A stretch of 64,000 nucleotides of DNA, from assembly GCF_014694405.1 (NCBI RefSeq), contig NZ_JAAUWV010000004.1, forward strand, positions 154,733 to 218,732. The letters are read 5' to 3'. A program made the translations under genes and the position numbers. Of the stretch, positions 28,081-38,238 are shown piece by piece (the stretch's first letter is position 1; the number at the start of each line of letters is the position of its first letter). This DNA is from Pseudoalteromonas sp. S16_S37 (GTDB taxonomy: Bacteria > Pseudomonadota > Gammaproteobacteria > Enterobacterales > Alteromonadaceae). A model generated the notes under the pieces. The model was not told the DNA's origin. It worked only from the letters and a program-made list of their open reading frames with translations, and ran no database searches.

Positions 28081-29853
28081 GTGAAATACAATACTCGTGA
28101 ATTTGATGCTGTTGTTATCGGTGCTGGTGGTGCTGGTATGCGTGCAGCACTTGCTATCTCTGAATCAGGCAAAACTTGTGCATTGATTTCTAAAGTTTTC
28201 CCAACACGTTCTCACACAGTATCTGCGCAAGGTGGTATCACTGTTGCACTAGGTAACTCGCATGAGGATAACTGGGAATGGCACATGTACGATACGGTTA
28301 AAGGGTCAGACTTTATCGGTGACCAAGACGCTATCGAATATATGTGTCAAACAGGTCCTGAAGCTATCACTGAATTAGAAAACATGGGTCTGCCATTTTC
28401 TCGTTTTGAGAATGGCCGTGTTTATCAGCGTCCTTTCGGTGGTCAGTCGAAAAATTTCGGTGGCGAGCAGGCAGCTCGTACAGCTGCGGCAGCTGACCGT
28501 ACAGGTCATGCGCTACTTCATTGCTTGTACCAACAGAACGTTAAAAACAAAACCAACGTTTTCTCAGAATGGTACGCATTAGACTTAGTTAAAAACGATA
28601 ACGGTGATGTAGTAGGTTGTACCGCTATTGATATCGAATCAGGTGAAGTTACATACTTCAAATCTAAAGCAGTTGTGCTTGCAACGGGTGGTGCAGGGCG
28701 TATCTTCGCTTCTACGACCAATGCTCACATCAACACTGGTGACGGTGTTGGTATGGCAACACGTGCTGGCATCGCAATGCAAGATATGGAAATGTGGCAA
28801 TTTCACCCAACCGGTATCGCAGGTGCAGGTACACTGGTAACTGAAGGTTGTCGTGGTGAAGGTGGTTACCTTCTAAATAAAGATGGCGAACGTTTCATGG
28901 AACGTTATGCACCAAATGCTAAAGACTTAGCATCGCGTGACGTTGTTGCTCGCTCAATGATGACTGAAATTCGTGAAGGTCGTGGTTGTGACGGTCCTTG
29001 GGGTCCTCACATCAAACTTAAGCTAGATCACTTAGGTGAAGAAACGCTTAACCTGCGTCTTCCAGGTGTATGTGACTTGTCTAAGACATTTGCACACGTA
29101 GACCCTGCTAAAGAGCCAATTCCAGTAATCCCAACATGTCACTACATGATGGGTGGTGTTCCAACTAACGTAAACGGTCAGGTGTTAAGCGTTGACGCGA
29201 ACGGAAACGGAAAGCTAGTTGAAGGTTTATTTGCAGTAGGTGAGATTGCTTGTGTATCAGTACACGGTGCTAACCGCTTAGGTGGTAACTCACTACTTGA
29301 CCTAGTTGTATTCGGCCGTGCGGCTGGTAACTTCCTAGGCCAATACCTAGCAGATACGCAAATCTCTAAAGATGCATCAAGTGATGACATCGATGCTGCA
29401 TTTGCTCGTTTCAACCGTTGGGAAAACTCTACCAAAGGTCAGGGCGAAGATCCGGTTCAAATCAAAAAAGACTTACAACAGTGTATGCAGCTTAACTTCT
29501 CGGTATTCCGTGAAGGTGATGCGATGGCTGAGGGTCTACAGCAGCTTAAAGAAATTCGTGAGCGTCTTAAGCATGCGCGTCTTGATGACAAGTCAACCGA
29601 GTTTAACACTCAACGTATCGAGTGTTTAGAGCTAGATAACCTTATGGAAACTGCTTACTCAACAGCGGTTGCTGCAAACTTCCGTCAGGAAAGTCGCGGT
29701 GCTCACTCACGTTTTGACTATCCAGACCGTGATGATGAAAACTGGTTATGTCACACAGTTTACAACCCTGTGACGGAAAGCATGAGCAAGCGCGAAGTAA
29801 ACTACGCGCCTAAGACTCGTGAAGCATTCCCACCAAAAGCACGTACTTACTAG
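28081..29853 (+). CDS. sdhA: Succinate dehydrogenase flavoprotein subunit
   Basis: A 590-aa cytoplasmic-side subunit that oxidises succinate to fumarate with covalent FAD. The dinucleotide motif [14 protein letters not shown] (~11), the FAD-linking His45 in [11 protein letters not shown], the active-site HPTGIAG and [11 protein letters not shown], and [15 protein letters not shown] are all present. It starts with GTG immediately after the sdhD TAA; this start gives the conserved [10 protein letters not shown]-terminus. The length is typical (588 in E. coli). Confidence 0.97.
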   Translation: MKYNTREFDAVVIGAGGAGMRAALAISESGKTCALISKVFPTRSHTVSAQGGITVALGNSHEDNWEWHMYDTVKGSDFIGDQDAIEYMCQTGPEAITELENMGLPFSRFENGRVYQRPFGGQSKNFGGEQAARTAAAADRTGHALLHCLYQQNVKNKTNVFSEWYALDLVKNDNGDVVGCTAIDIESGEVTYFKSKAVVLATGGAGRIFASTTNAHINTGDGVGMATRAGIAMQDMEMWQFHPTGIAGAGTLVTEGCRGEGGYLLNKDGERFMERYAPNAKDLASRDVVARSMMTEIREGRGCDGPWGPHIKLKLDHLGEETLNLRLPGVCDLSKTFAHVDPAKEPIPVIPTCHYMMGGVPTNVNGQVLSVDANGNGKLVEGLFAVGEIACVSVHGANRLGGNSLLDLVVFGRAAGNFLGQYLADTQISKDASSDDIDAAFARFNRWENSTKGQGEDPVQIKKDLQQCMQLNFSVFREGDAMAEGLQQLKEIRERLKHARLDDKSTEFNTQRIECLELDNLMETAYSTAVAANFRQESRGAHSRFDYPDRDDENWLCHTVYNPVTESMSKREVNYAPKTREAFPPKARTY

Positions 29854-29863
29854 GAGCTAGACG

Positions 29864-30583
29864 ATGGCAACTTTAGAATTTTCTGTTTATCGTTATAATC
29901 CTGATGTGGACAATGCACCACGTATGCAGGATTACACGCTTGAGGTAGAAGAAGGCCGTGACATGATGGTGTTGGACGCGCTTTTACTTCTAAAAGAGCA
30001 AGACCCAACGTTATCTTTCCGTCGTTCTTGTCGTGAAGGTGTATGTGGTTCTGATGGTGTAAACATGAACGGCAAAAACGGCCTTGCATGTATCACACCT
30101 ATTTCAGCTTTACAAAAAAATGGTAAAGGTAAAATCATTCTACGTCCGTTACCTGGCTTGCCAGTTATCCGTGACTTAGTTATTGATATGAGTCAATTTT
30201 ATACTCAATATGAGAAAGTTAAGCCGTTCTTAATCAACGACAAACCAACCGGTGGCGTTGAGCGTCTTCAGACAATTGAAGAACGTGAAGAGCTTGATGG
30301 CTTGTATGAGTGTATTTTATGTGCGTGTTGTTCAACGTCGTGTCCTTCGTTTTGGTGGAACCCAGACAAGTTCATCGGCCCAGCAGGTCTTCTACATGCT
30401 TATCGTTTCTTGGCTGATAGCCGCGATACTGCGACAGAAGAGCGTTTGGCAGACCTTGACGATGCGTTCAGCGTATTCCGCTGTCACGGTATCATGAACT
30501 GTGTTAGCGTATGTCCAAAAGGCTTGAATCCAACTAAAGCAATTGGTCAGATTAAATCTATGTTGTTAAATCGTTCGGTTTAA
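29864..30583 (+). CDS. sdhB: Succinate dehydrogenase iron-sulfur subunit
   Basis: A 239-aa subunit passing electrons from FAD to quinone. 2Fe-2S ligands lie in SCREGVCGSDG and GLAC (~56-76). The 4Fe-4S cluster is at CILCACCSTSCPS (~149) and the 3Fe-4S at CHGIMNCVSVCPKGLNP (~206). It begins 10 bases after sdhA with gga as ribosome binding site. It is followed by a strong hairpin and sucA. Confidence 0.97.
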   Translation: MATLEFSVYRYNPDVDNAPRMQDYTLEVEEGRDMMVLDALLLLKEQDPTLSFRRSCREGVCGSDGVNMNGKNGLACITPISALQKNGKGKIILRPLPGLPVIRDLVIDMSQFYTQYEKVKPFLINDKPTGGVERLQTIEEREELDGLYECILCACCSTSCPSFWWNPDKFIGPAGLLHAYRFLADSRDTATEERLADLDDAFSVFRCHGIMNCVSVCPKGLNPTKAIGQIKSMLLNRSV

Positions 30584-30600
30584 GACATATTTAAATCCTT

Positions 30601-30626
30601 AGATGGCATGCACACGCATGCCATCT
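30601..30626 (+). other. Strong hairpin between sdhB and sucA
   Basis: An 11-bp perfect stem agatggcatgc / gcatgccatct with an acac tetraloop, then tgttatta with no T run. It fits a processing or mRNA-stability element, or a partial attenuator, inside the sdh-suc transcript better than a full terminator. Confidence 0.6.
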
Positions 30627-30668
30627 TGTTATTAATTAAATTTCTGCGCTAGAGAAAAGGGCTAATAA

Positions 30669-33482
30669 ATGCACGAAGGTGTGATGAAGGCATGGCTAGA
30701 ATCTTCGCATTTGTACGGCGGAAACGTAGCTTATGTAGAAGAGCTGTATGAAGCGTATCTTGATGATGCGACTTCAGTGCCAGAAGAATGGCGAGAAGTG
30801 TTTGATCAACTTCCTAAAGTTGATGGGGTGGATGTTGATGTTAAGCATTCACAGGTAAGACAGCAGTTTGCTGAACTTGCGAAAAACAAACACAGAGAAG
30901 TAGTAGTTGCGGCAGATGGTTCATCAGATGCCAAGCAAGTCAGAGTACTACAACTAATTAACGCATTTAGGTTTAGAGGCCATCAGAACGCAAATCTAGA
31001 CCCATTGGGTTTATGGAAGCGAGAAAGGGTTCGTGATTTAGAACTTGATTATCATGAACTAACCGATGCGGACTTAGACAAAGAATTCAATGTTGGCTCT
31101 TTTGCTTGTGGCAAAGAGACAATGAAACTAAAAGACTTATATGCTGCGCTAAAAACCACTTACTGTGGTTCAATTGGTGCGGAATATATGCACATCACTT
31201 CTACAGAAGAAAAACGTTGGTTACAGCAACGCCTAGAGTCAACTTTCTCAAAACCCCAATTTAGCAAAGAAACAAAACTACGCATTCTTAAAGGCCTAAC
31301 AGCTGCTGACGGTTTAGAAAAATACCTCGGTGCTAAATTCCCAGGCGCGAAACGTTTCTCGCTAGAAGGTGGTGATTCATTAGTACCTATGCTTAAAGAG
31401 CTGATTCATCGCGCTGGTGAAAGTGGCCAACAAGAAGCAGTTATTGGTATGGCACACCGTGGTCGTTTGAATGTGCTAGTAAACGTGCTGGGTAAAAACC
31501 CTCAAGTGTTATTTGATGAATTTGCTGGTAAATACGGCGAATTAGCCGGTTCTGGTGACGTTAAGTATCACATGGGTTATTCATCTGACTTTGCTACGCA
31601 AGGTGGTGATGTCCATATGGCATTGGCGTTTAACCCTTCTCACCTTGAGATTGTTAACCCTGTAGTTATGGGCTCTGTGAGAGCGCGTCTGGACCGCTTA
31701 GGCTGTAAGACTGGTTCAAAAGCGTTACCAATCACGATTCATGGTGATTCAGCTATCGCAGGCCAAGGTGTTGTACAAGAAACATTTAACTTGTCTCAGA
31801 CACGCGCGTTTGGTGTAGGCGGTACAATTCGTATCGTAGTAAATAACCAAGTTGGTTTTACAACATCTAAGCAAGAAGATGTGCGTTCAACAGATTACTG
31901 TACTGATATCGCGAAAATGGTCCAGGCACCAATTTTCCATGTTAATGCGGATGATCCTGAAGCCGTTGCTTTTGTTACACAAATCGCACTCGATTTCCGT
32001 AACCAGTTCCGTCGTGATGTCGTGATTGATTTAGTGTGTTACCGTCGTCATGGTCACAACGAAGCTGATGAGCCTAATGCAACACAGCCATTGATGTATC
32101 AGAAGATCAAAAAGCATCCTGTGCCGCGTCAAATTTACGCTGAGCAACTAGCGCTTGAAGGTATTATCACAGACGACGAAGCGAAAAAGCTAGCTGATGA
32201 ATATCGTAATGGTTTAGATAATGGTAAGTGTGTGGTTGAAGAAATTAAGCCTGATACTAAACACTCATCTGATTGGTCTAAGTTTGTTGGTCACGATTGG
32301 GATGTAGCGTACGATCCTAGACTGTCGGTTGATAAGCTAAAAGAGCTTGCCGAGAAAGTATCGACATACCCGGAAACTCATAAAGCTCAGTCTCGAGTTA
32401 AGAAAATTTATGATGACCGTCAGGCAATGGCTAAGGGCGAAAAACCACTTGATTGGGGTATGGCTGAAACACTGGCTTATGCAACTTTAGTTGACGAGGG
32501 TGTTGATATCCGTATGACAGGTCAAGATTCTGGTCGAGGAACTTTCTTCCATCGTCATGCCGTAGTACATAACCAAAAAGACGCTTCGACTTATATACCT
32601 CTGCAGGATATCCACGAAAATCAAGGTACATTTGAAGTATACGATTCTGTGCTTTCAGAAGAAGCTGTATTGGCGTTTGAATATGGCTACGCAACAGCTG
32701 AGCCAACTTCATTAGTATTGTGGGAAGCGCAATTTGGTGACTTTGCTAACGGCGCACAGGTAGTATTTGACCAGTTCTTAAGCTCAGGCGAGCAGAAGTG
32801 GGGTCGTTTATGTGGCCTGACAATGTTATTGCCACACGGCTATGAAGGTCAGGGACCTGAGCACAGTTCTGCGCGTTTAGAGCGTTACCTGCAATTGTGT
32901 GCTGACCACAACATGCAAGTATGTGTGCCTTCAACACCAGCGCAAGTATATGCTATGTTACGTCGTCAATCAGTTCGCCCTTTACGTCGTCCACTGATTG
33001 TCATGACACCTAAGTCATTGCTTCGTCACCCGCTCGCTGTTTCCTCACTTGAAGAACTTGCCGAAGGCGTGTTCTACAACATGATTGATGAAATTGATGA
33101 CATCGATCCAGCTAACGTTGAGCGTGTTGTTTTCTGTAGCGGTAAAGTTTATTACGAACTTCTACAAGAGCGTCGTAAGCAAGAATTAAATAACATTGCT
33201 ATCGTGCGCGTAGAGCAGCTTTATCCTTTCCCACATCAGGAAATGGACGAAATTATGGCTCGTTACCAGCACGTTAAAGATTTTGTTTGGTGTCAAGAAG
33301 AGCCGCAAAACCAAGGTGCTTGGTACTGCTCTCAGCACCACTTCTGGGACGCAATTCCAGCAGGTGCAAACCTAACTTATGCTGGCCGTAAAGCATCGGC
33401 AGCACCAGCGTGTGGCTACATGTCAACACATACTAAAGAACAAAACGCGTTAGTTGCTGACGCATTAACAATTAAAAAATAA
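30669..33482 (+). CDS. sucA: 2-oxoglutarate dehydrogenase E1 component
   Basis: A 937-aa thiamine-diphosphate enzyme that decarboxylates 2-oxoglutarate and succinylates the lipoyl group of SucB. The N-terminus (MKAWLESSHLYGGN, then LYEAYLDDATSVPEEWR) is the E2-binding segment of this family. IGMAHRGRLNVL, IHGDSAIAGQGVVQET and YRRHGHNEADEPNATQP are the core ThDP-domain motifs. GQDSGRGTFFHRH and the VWCQEEPQNQGAW transketolase C-domain end follow. An aaaggg ribosome binding site is 9 bases before the ATG. The E3 subunit (lpd) is not encoded here. Confidence 0.97.
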   Translation: MHEGVMKAWLESSHLYGGNVAYVEELYEAYLDDATSVPEEWREVFDQLPKVDGVDVDVKHSQVRQQFAELAKNKHREVVVAADGSSDAKQVRVLQLINAFRFRGHQNANLDPLGLWKRERVRDLELDYHELTDADLDKEFNVGSFACGKETMKLKDLYAALKTTYCGSIGAEYMHITSTEEKRWLQQRLESTFSKPQFSKETKLRILKGLTAADGLEKYLGAKFPGAKRFSLEGGDSLVPMLKELIHRAGESGQQEAVIGMAHRGRLNVLVNVLGKNPQVLFDEFAGKYGELAGSGDVKYHMGYSSDFATQGGDVHMALAFNPSHLEIVNPVVMGSVRARLDRLGCKTGSKALPITIHGDSAIAGQGVVQETFNLSQTRAFGVGGTIRIVVNNQVGFTTSKQEDVRSTDYCTDIAKMVQAPIFHVNADDPEAVAFVTQIALDFRNQFRRDVVIDLVCYRRHGHNEADEPNATQPLMYQKIKKHPVPRQIYAEQLALEGIITDDEAKKLADEYRNGLDNGKCVVEEIKPDTKHSSDWSKFVGHDWDVAYDPRLSVDKLKELAEKVSTYPETHKAQSRVKKIYDDRQAMAKGEKPLDWGMAETLAYATLVDEGVDIRMTGQDSGRGTFFHRHAVVHNQKDASTYIPLQDIHENQGTFEVYDSVLSEEAVLAFEYGYATAEPTSLVLWEAQFGDFANGAQVVFDQFLSSGEQKWGRLCGLTMLLPHGYEGQGPEHSSARLERYLQLCADHNMQVCVPSTPAQVYAMLRRQSVRPLRRPLIVMTPKSLLRHPLAVSSLEELAEGVFYNMIDEIDDIDPANVERVVFCSGKVYYELLQERRKQELNNIAIVRVEQLYPFPHQEMDEIMARYQHVKDFVWCQEEPQNQGAWYCSQHHFWDAIPAGANLTYAGRKASAAPACGYMSTHTKEQNALVADALTIKK

Positions 33483-33492
33483 GGGATAAGAG

Positions 33493-34989
33493 ATGACAAC
33501 CGAAATTAAGGTTCCTGTTCTTCCTGAGTCAGTTGCAGACGCCACGGTTGCAACTTGGCACGTTAGCGTTGGTGATACCGTAACTCGTGACCAGAACCTT
33601 GTAGATATCGAAACAGACAAGGTTGTACTAGAGGTTGTAGCACCTGAAGATGGTGTGATCACTGAAATCAAAGAAGTGGATGGTGCAACTGTTCTAGGTG
33701 AACAAGTTATCGCAATTTTAGGTGCTGCTGGCGAGAAGGCTAGTGCACCAGCTCAATCAAATGAACAACCAGCAGCGTCGTCATCGGCGCCAGCAGCAGA
33801 AGGTAAAGAAGTGGACATTAAAGTACCTGTACTTCCAGAGTCTGTAGCAGATGCTACAATCGCAACTTGGCATGTTCAACCAGGTGAAGCGGTAAGCCGT
33901 GACCAAAACCTAGTTGATATTGAAACTGATAAAGTAGTTTTAGAAGTTGTTGCACCTGAAGATGGTGTGATGGGTGAGCATATTCACGCTGAAGGTGAAA
34001 CTGTACTTGGCGACCAAGTAATTGGTAAAATTATAGCCGGTGGTGCACCAGCTGCATCTGCTCCAGCTGCGCAACAAGCGACAGCTGCTTCTGAAGAAAG
34101 CTCAGATGTATTAACTCCATCAGTGCGTCGTCTAATTGCTGAGAAAGGCTTAGATGCTTCTAAGATCAAAGGTTCAGGCAAGGGTGGTCGTATCACCAAA
34201 GAAGATGTTGATGCATTCTTAAAGTCTGCACCAGCAGCGAAACCTGCATCTGCACCAGCTGCGGCTATGCCAGCAGTAGCTTTGGGTGAGCGTACACAAA
34301 AACGTGTACCTATGACTCGTTTACGTAAAACGATTGCGAATCGCTTACTTGAAGCCAAAAACTCAACAGCTATGTTGACGACTTTCAACGAAGTAAACAT
34401 GAAGCCTATCATGGACCTTCGCAAGCAGTACCAAGAAGTATTCGAAAAGCGTCATGGTATTCGTTTAGGTTTCATGTCTTTCTACGTAAAAGCAGTAACT
34501 GAAGCACTTAAGCGTTTCCCTGAAGTGAACGCGTCTATTGACGGCGATGACATTGTTTATCACAACTATTTCGATATCAGCATTGCGGTATCAACGCCTC
34601 GTGGTCTAGTAACACCAGTATTACGCGACTGTGACAAGCTATCGGTTGCAGAAATCGAGCAAGGTATTCGTGACTTAGCGTTAAAAGGTCGTGACGGTAA
34701 GCTAACAGTTGAAGACATGACTGGCGGTAACTTCACTATCACTAACGGTGGTGTATTCGGTTCACTGCTTTCAACACCAATCATTAACTTGCCACAATCT
34801 TCAATCTTGGGCATGCACAAAATCCAAGACCGTCCAATGGCAGTAAATGGTAAAGTTGAAATTTTACCTATGATGTACCTAGCACTAAGCTATGACCACC
34901 GTCAAATTGATGGTAAAGAATCAGTTGGTTTCCTAGTAACAATTAAAGAGCTACTAGAAGATCCAACACGTCTATTACTAGACGTTTAA
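33493..34989 (+). CDS. sucB: Dihydrolipoyl succinyltransferase E2 with two lipoyl domains
   Basis: A 498-aa core of the 2-oxoglutarate dehydrogenase complex, transferring succinyl from lipoate to CoA. In order: lipoyl domain 1 (~1-77, lipoyl-Lys43), an Ala/Pro/Ser linker, lipoyl domain 2 (~107-185, Lys147), another linker, the peripheral subunit-binding domain ([24 protein letters not shown], here in two halves around ~210-240), and the CoA-acyltransferase domain ending with the catalytic YDHRQIDG. E. coli SucB has one lipoyl domain and ~405 aa, so this protein has gained one. Both lipoyl domains share [18 protein letters not shown] at protein level, with many synonymous differences. Confidence 0.95.
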   Translation: MTTEIKVPVLPESVADATVATWHVSVGDTVTRDQNLVDIETDKVVLEVVAPEDGVITEIKEVDGATVLGEQVIAILGAAGEKASAPAQSNEQPAASSSAPAAEGKEVDIKVPVLPESVADATIATWHVQPGEAVSRDQNLVDIETDKVVLEVVAPEDGVMGEHIHAEGETVLGDQVIGKIIAGGAPAASAPAAQQATAASEESSDVLTPSVRRLIAEKGLDASKIKGSGKGGRITKEDVDAFLKSAPAAKPASAPAAAMPAVALGERTQKRVPMTRLRKTIANRLLEAKNSTAMLTTFNEVNMKPIMDLRKQYQEVFEKRHGIRLGFMSFYVKAVTEALKRFPEVNASIDGDDIVYHNYFDISIAVSTPRGLVTPVLRDCDKLSVAEIEQGIRDLALKGRDGKLTVEDMTGGNFTITNGGVFGSLLSTPIINLPQSSILGMHKIQDRPMAVNGKVEILPMMYLALSYDHRQIDGKESVGFLVTIKELLEDPTRLLLDV

Positions 34990-35008
34990 TCAAGATTGAT
35001 TAGATATT

Positions 35009-35042
35009 AAGCTGTATGTTAAGTCATACAGCTTTTTTTTTT
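35009..35042 (+). terminator. Rho-independent terminator after sucB
   Basis: A 10-bp stem aagctgtatg / catacagctt with a 6-base loop, followed by a run of ten T. It separates sdhCDAB-sucAB from sucCD, which then needs its own promoter in 35043-35168. Confidence 0.9.
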
Positions 35043-35168
35043 GCGCCTTTGGTCTAACTAGGGTTTTCATCGTACGCCTTGGGATCTATACTAGGAGCGC
35101 AATTTGGGATAGCTGATTATTTGCATAAATATTCAGCTTTTTTAGTATAAGAAATTGGATAAAGCATC

Positions 35169-36335
35169 ATGAATTTGCATGAGTATCAGGCAAAACAACT
35201 ATTTGCCGACTATGGTTTGCCAGTATCTGAGGGGTTCGCTTGTGATACACCTCAGGAAGCGGTAGAAGCAGCTGCTAAAATCGGCGGCGACAAATGGGTA
35301 GTTAAGTGTCAAGTACACGCCGGTGGCCGTGGTAAAGCAGGCGGTGTTAAGCTAGCTGATAGCAAAGAAGAAATTCGCGCATTTGCTGAGAACTGGTTAG
35401 GTAAAAACTTAGTTACTTACCAAACAGACGAAAAAGGTCAGCCAGTAGCTAAAATCTTAGTTGAAAGCTGTACAGACATCGCTAACGAATTATACCTAGG
35501 TGCTGTTGTAGACCGCGCAACTCGTAAAGTTGTTTTCATGGCATCTACTGAAGGTGGTGTTGAAATTGAAACAGTTGCAGAAGAAACACCAGAGCTAATT
35601 CATAAAGCTGAAATTGATCCACTAGTAGGCCCTCAGCCTTACCAAGGTCGTGAGTTAGGCTTTAAACTAGGTCTTAACCCAGCACAAATTAAACAGTTCG
35701 TTAAGATCTTCATGGGTCTTGCAACTATGTTTAATGACCACGATTTCGCATTACTTGAGATCAACCCTCTAGTAATCACAGATCAAGGCAACCTTCACTG
35801 CCTTGACGGTAAAATCAGTGTAGACGGTAACGCATTGTTCCGTCAGCCTAAGATCCGTGAATTCCACGATCCTTCGCAAGAAGATGCGCGTGAAGCTCAC
35901 GCTGCAAGCTTCGAGCTTAACTACGTTGCTCTAGACGGTAACGTAGGTTGTATGGTTAACGGTGCAGGCCTTGCAATGGGTACTATGGACATCGTAAACC
36001 TACACGGTGGTAAGCCTGCTAACTTCCTAGATGTTGGCGGCGGCGCGACTAAAGAACGCGTAGCAGAAGCATTCAAGATCATCCTTTCTGATGACAATGT
36101 TAAAGCAGTACTAGTTAACATCTTCGGTGGTATCGTTCGTTGTGACATGATCGCAGAAGGTATCATTGGTGCAGTTAAAGAAGTTGGCGTTAAAGTACCA
36201 GTAGTTGTTCGTTTAGAAGGTACTAATGCTGAATTAGGTCGTGAAGTTCTAGCTAACTCTGACCTTGACATTATCGCTGCAGAATCACTTACAGATGCTG
36301 CACAGAAAGTTGTTGCTGCTGCGGAGGGCAAATAA
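35169..36335 (+). CDS. sucC: Succinyl-CoA synthetase beta subunit
   Basis: A 388-aa subunit holding the ATP-grasp nucleotide site and the succinate site. [19 protein letters not shown] is the standard N-terminus, and [18 protein letters not shown] the nucleotide-binding glycine loop. [11 protein letters not shown] and the CoA-ligase C-domain with [15 protein letters not shown] and [10 protein letters not shown] follow. The TAA stop overlaps the sucD ATG by one base. The ribosome binding site (ggataa) is modest. Confidence 0.97.
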   Translation: MNLHEYQAKQLFADYGLPVSEGFACDTPQEAVEAAAKIGGDKWVVKCQVHAGGRGKAGGVKLADSKEEIRAFAENWLGKNLVTYQTDEKGQPVAKILVESCTDIANELYLGAVVDRATRKVVFMASTEGGVEIETVAEETPELIHKAEIDPLVGPQPYQGRELGFKLGLNPAQIKQFVKIFMGLATMFNDHDFALLEINPLVITDQGNLHCLDGKISVDGNALFRQPKIREFHDPSQEDAREAHAASFELNYVALDGNVGCMVNGAGLAMGTMDIVNLHGGKPANFLDVGGGATKERVAEAFKIILSDDNVKAVLVNIFGGIVRCDMIAEGIIGAVKEVGVKVPVVVRLEGTNAELGREVLANSDLDIIAAESLTDAAQKVVAAAEGK

Positions 36336-37207
36336 TGTCTGTATTAATTAATAAAGATACAAAAGTAATCTGTCAGGGTTTCACTGGCGGTCAAGGTACT
36401 TTCCACTCAGAGCAAGCTATCCAGTACGGTACGCAAATGGTTGGTGGTGTATCTCCAGGTAAAGGTGGTCAAACTCACCTAGGTCTGCCTGTATTTAACA
36501 CAGTACGTGAAGCAGTAGAAGCAACTGGCGCAACGGCATCAGTTATCTACGTACCAGCACCTTTCTGTAAAGATGCAATCTTAGAAGCGATTGATGCTGG
36601 CATCGAGCTTATCGTTTGTATCACTGAAGGTATCCCAACACTAGACATGGTTGATGTTAAAGTTAAGCTAGACCAAACTGGTGTTCGTATGATCGGTCCT
36701 AACTGCCCAGGTGTTATCACTCCGGGTGAAACTAAGATTGGTATCATGCCTGGTCATATCCACAAGCCTGGTAAAGTAGGTATCGTTTCTCGCTCTGGTA
36801 CTTTAACGTACGAAGCTGTTAAACAAACTACAGATGCTGGTTTTGGTCAGTCTACATGTGTTGGTATCGGTGGTGACCCAATTCCTGGCACTAACTTCAT
36901 CGACGTACTAGAAATGTTCCAAAACGATCCACAAACAGAAGCAATCGTAATGATTGGTGAGATCGGTGGTACAGCTGAAGAAGAAGCTGCAGAGTACATC
37001 AAGCACAACGTAACTAAGCCTGTAGTATCTTACATTGCTGGTGTAACTGCACCTGCTGGTAAGCGTATGGGTCACGCTGGTGCGATCATCGCTGGTGGTA
37101 AAGGTACTGCTGACGAGAAGTTCGCAGCTTTAGAAGCAGCTGGCGTTAAGACTGTTCGCTCACTAGCTGATATCGCTATTGCACTTAAAGAAAAAGCGGG
37201 TTGGTAA
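36335..37207 (+). CDS. sucD: Succinyl-CoA synthetase alpha subunit
   Basis: A 290-aa subunit that binds CoA and carries the phosphohistidine. Seen: [38 protein letters not shown] (CoA site), [12 protein letters not shown], and the active-site [18 protein letters not shown]. It is translationally coupled to sucC. The part 36612-36717 (residues ~93-128) has a diverged 105-bp copy at 46660-46764, on the far side of the RHS island. Confidence 0.97.
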   Translation: MSVLINKDTKVICQGFTGGQGTFHSEQAIQYGTQMVGGVSPGKGGQTHLGLPVFNTVREAVEATGATASVIYVPAPFCKDAILEAIDAGIELIVCITEGIPTLDMVDVKVKLDQTGVRMIGPNCPGVITPGETKIGIMPGHIHKPGKVGIVSRSGTLTYEAVKQTTDAGFGQSTCVGIGGDPIPGTNFIDVLEMFQNDPQTEAIVMIGEIGGTAEEEAAEYIKHNVTKPVVSYIAGVTAPAGKRMGHAGAIIAGGKGTADEKFAALEAAGVKTVRSLADIAIALKEKAGW

Positions 37208-37235
37208 TAACCAAAGCTTTTTAAAGTGATTATTG

Positions 37236-37266
37236 AATGCCAGTCCATGTGACTGGCATTTTTTTT
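37236..37266 (+). terminator. Rho-independent terminator after sucD
   Basis: A 10-bp stem aatgccagtc / gactggcatt with a 5-base loop, followed by a T8 run. Confidence 0.92.
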
Positions 37267-37442
37267 GGTAAATAGAGTGGGTCTTTGCTTTGCGTAACAA
37301 TGTCTTCGGGTAGTTTTACAGGTATTTCTATCATTCAATGAATCATTGTCCAAATTATGTGTACAGTAGGTTAGTCAGAATACCTAAACTATTTACTCAG
37401 TCGGAGCGACTTTTATCCTCCTAAATTCAATGGGGTAGGGTG

Positions 37443-37589
37443 TCTTGAGGCTGTTTCAGTGTGGTTCTGGCGATTGGATGACAACGAAGAACGTACATAT
37501 GAAAGTCTCGGAGAACTGTCGCCAGCAGCTTACCGAGCAAAGTTAGAAAACTCTAGTTTACAGGTGTTTCACTAACGGGGAAGTGGACA
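37443..37589 (+). mobile_element. IS3-family transposase 3' remnant
   Basis: Translates in one frame to EAVSVWFW then EERTYESLGELSPAAYRAKL and ENSS, ending at TAA 37574-37576. This is the C-terminus of an IS3-family OrfB integrase (E-R-x-H/Y-E-S-L-G-x-L-x-P-x-x-Y). The noncoding tail cactaacggggaagtggaca ends at a CA, as IS3-family ends do. Only the last ~45 codons remain. A homologous remnant in opposite orientation lies at 46765-46925. Confidence 0.75.
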
Positions 37590-37741
37590 GTGGGTCTTTT
37601 ACTTTTTCAATTTCTTCAAAAACACAATTACAAAACGTAAGCAGCTCTTTAGTCTAAAAAACAGGCAGGTTATTGGGTGGGGAAATGGATAGAAATAGTT
37701 ATTAGAAATCTCAATATCGGTTTTGCAACGTTCTATAAAGC

Positions 37742-37756
37742 ACGCTAATAAATAGC
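37742..37756. repeat. Half copy of the gdhB-leader inverted repeat
   Basis: acgctaataaatagc matches the right arm at 2931-2945 in 14 of 15 bases. The left arm is not clearly present here. Confidence 0.35.
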
Positions 37757-37798
37757 AGAGTTATCAATCAGTCCTTTCAAACATCTTGGCTTGTGGGT

Positions 37799-37821
37799 AA
37801 AAATAGAGCCCCGAAGGGCTC
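37799..37821 (-). terminator. Terminator of the RHS toxin-immunity operon
   Basis: On the minus strand: stem gagccc / gggctc closed by a stable TTCG tetraloop, then tattttt. It lies a few bases after the immunity gene stop. Confidence 0.85.
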
Positions 37822-37827
37822 CGTTAG

Positions 37828-38238
37828 TTACTTCTTAAAAGGGAAATATTCGCACATTTGTTCTATTGGAGAATCTAAATCAATTCCTAAATTTTCCAAT
37901 ACTTCAAAGAACCATGATAAATGCTCGCCCAATTCTGGTACGTCTTCATCAGTTACAGAAAGCAGGCAAATCGCGACTCGTGCAACTAAGGCGTCACTAT
38001 TCGAAAACTCTTGAATCTGTCCACTAGAGTCAATGTAATTCCACCACTCATTTGCCGACTCTCGATATATATCGACAGGTATATTTCCTTCTAAATATCC
38101 GTTTGTAATATCGATAGGATCTTGAAACTTATTCGGAAACCGAATGTTGTTTGCCTTAATAACCTTAATCAAAAAGTTTAAATAAAGTTCAATAGCCGCC
38201 TTTGAATTTGACGGCCAATCTATAGCTCCAATATTCAC
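37828..38238 (-). CDS. Probable immunity protein for the RHS C-terminal toxin
   Basis: A 136-aa soluble, acidic protein with no signal peptide, matching no family I can name. It is directly behind the RHS toxin gene: its GTG start overlaps the toxin TGA stop by four bases (GTGA), and both share one terminator. This position, size and small helical composition (AIELYLNFLIKVIKANN, DALVARVAICLLSVT, LSWFFEVLENLGIDLD) are what is expected of a polymorphic-toxin immunity protein. The function is inferred from context only. Conserved-looking acidic and Trp residues (NEWWNYIDSSG, LGEHLSWFFE) could line a toxin interface. Confidence 0.7.
   Translation of the reverse strand: MNIGAIDWPSNSKAAIELYLNFLIKVIKANNIRFPNKFQDPIDITNGYLEGNIPVDIYRESANEWWNYIDSSGQIQEFSNSDALVARVAICLLSVTDEDVPELGEHLSWFFEVLENLGIDLDSPIEQMCEYFPFKK

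Larger units (their letters stand above)
37267..37798. other. Scarred intergenic region, left edge of RHS island
   Basis: About 530 bases without an intact gene. It holds a transposase 3' remnant (37443-37589), an AT-rich stretch in which I see nothing (37590-37740), and a half copy of the gdhB-leader palindrome (37742-37756). Confidence 0.6.

Noticed and set aside
33500..34020. Direct DNA repeat in sucB as a tandem-repeat or assembly artefact
   Set aside because: The two lipoyl units differ at many synonymous positions and by a linker, so it is a genuine old domain duplication.
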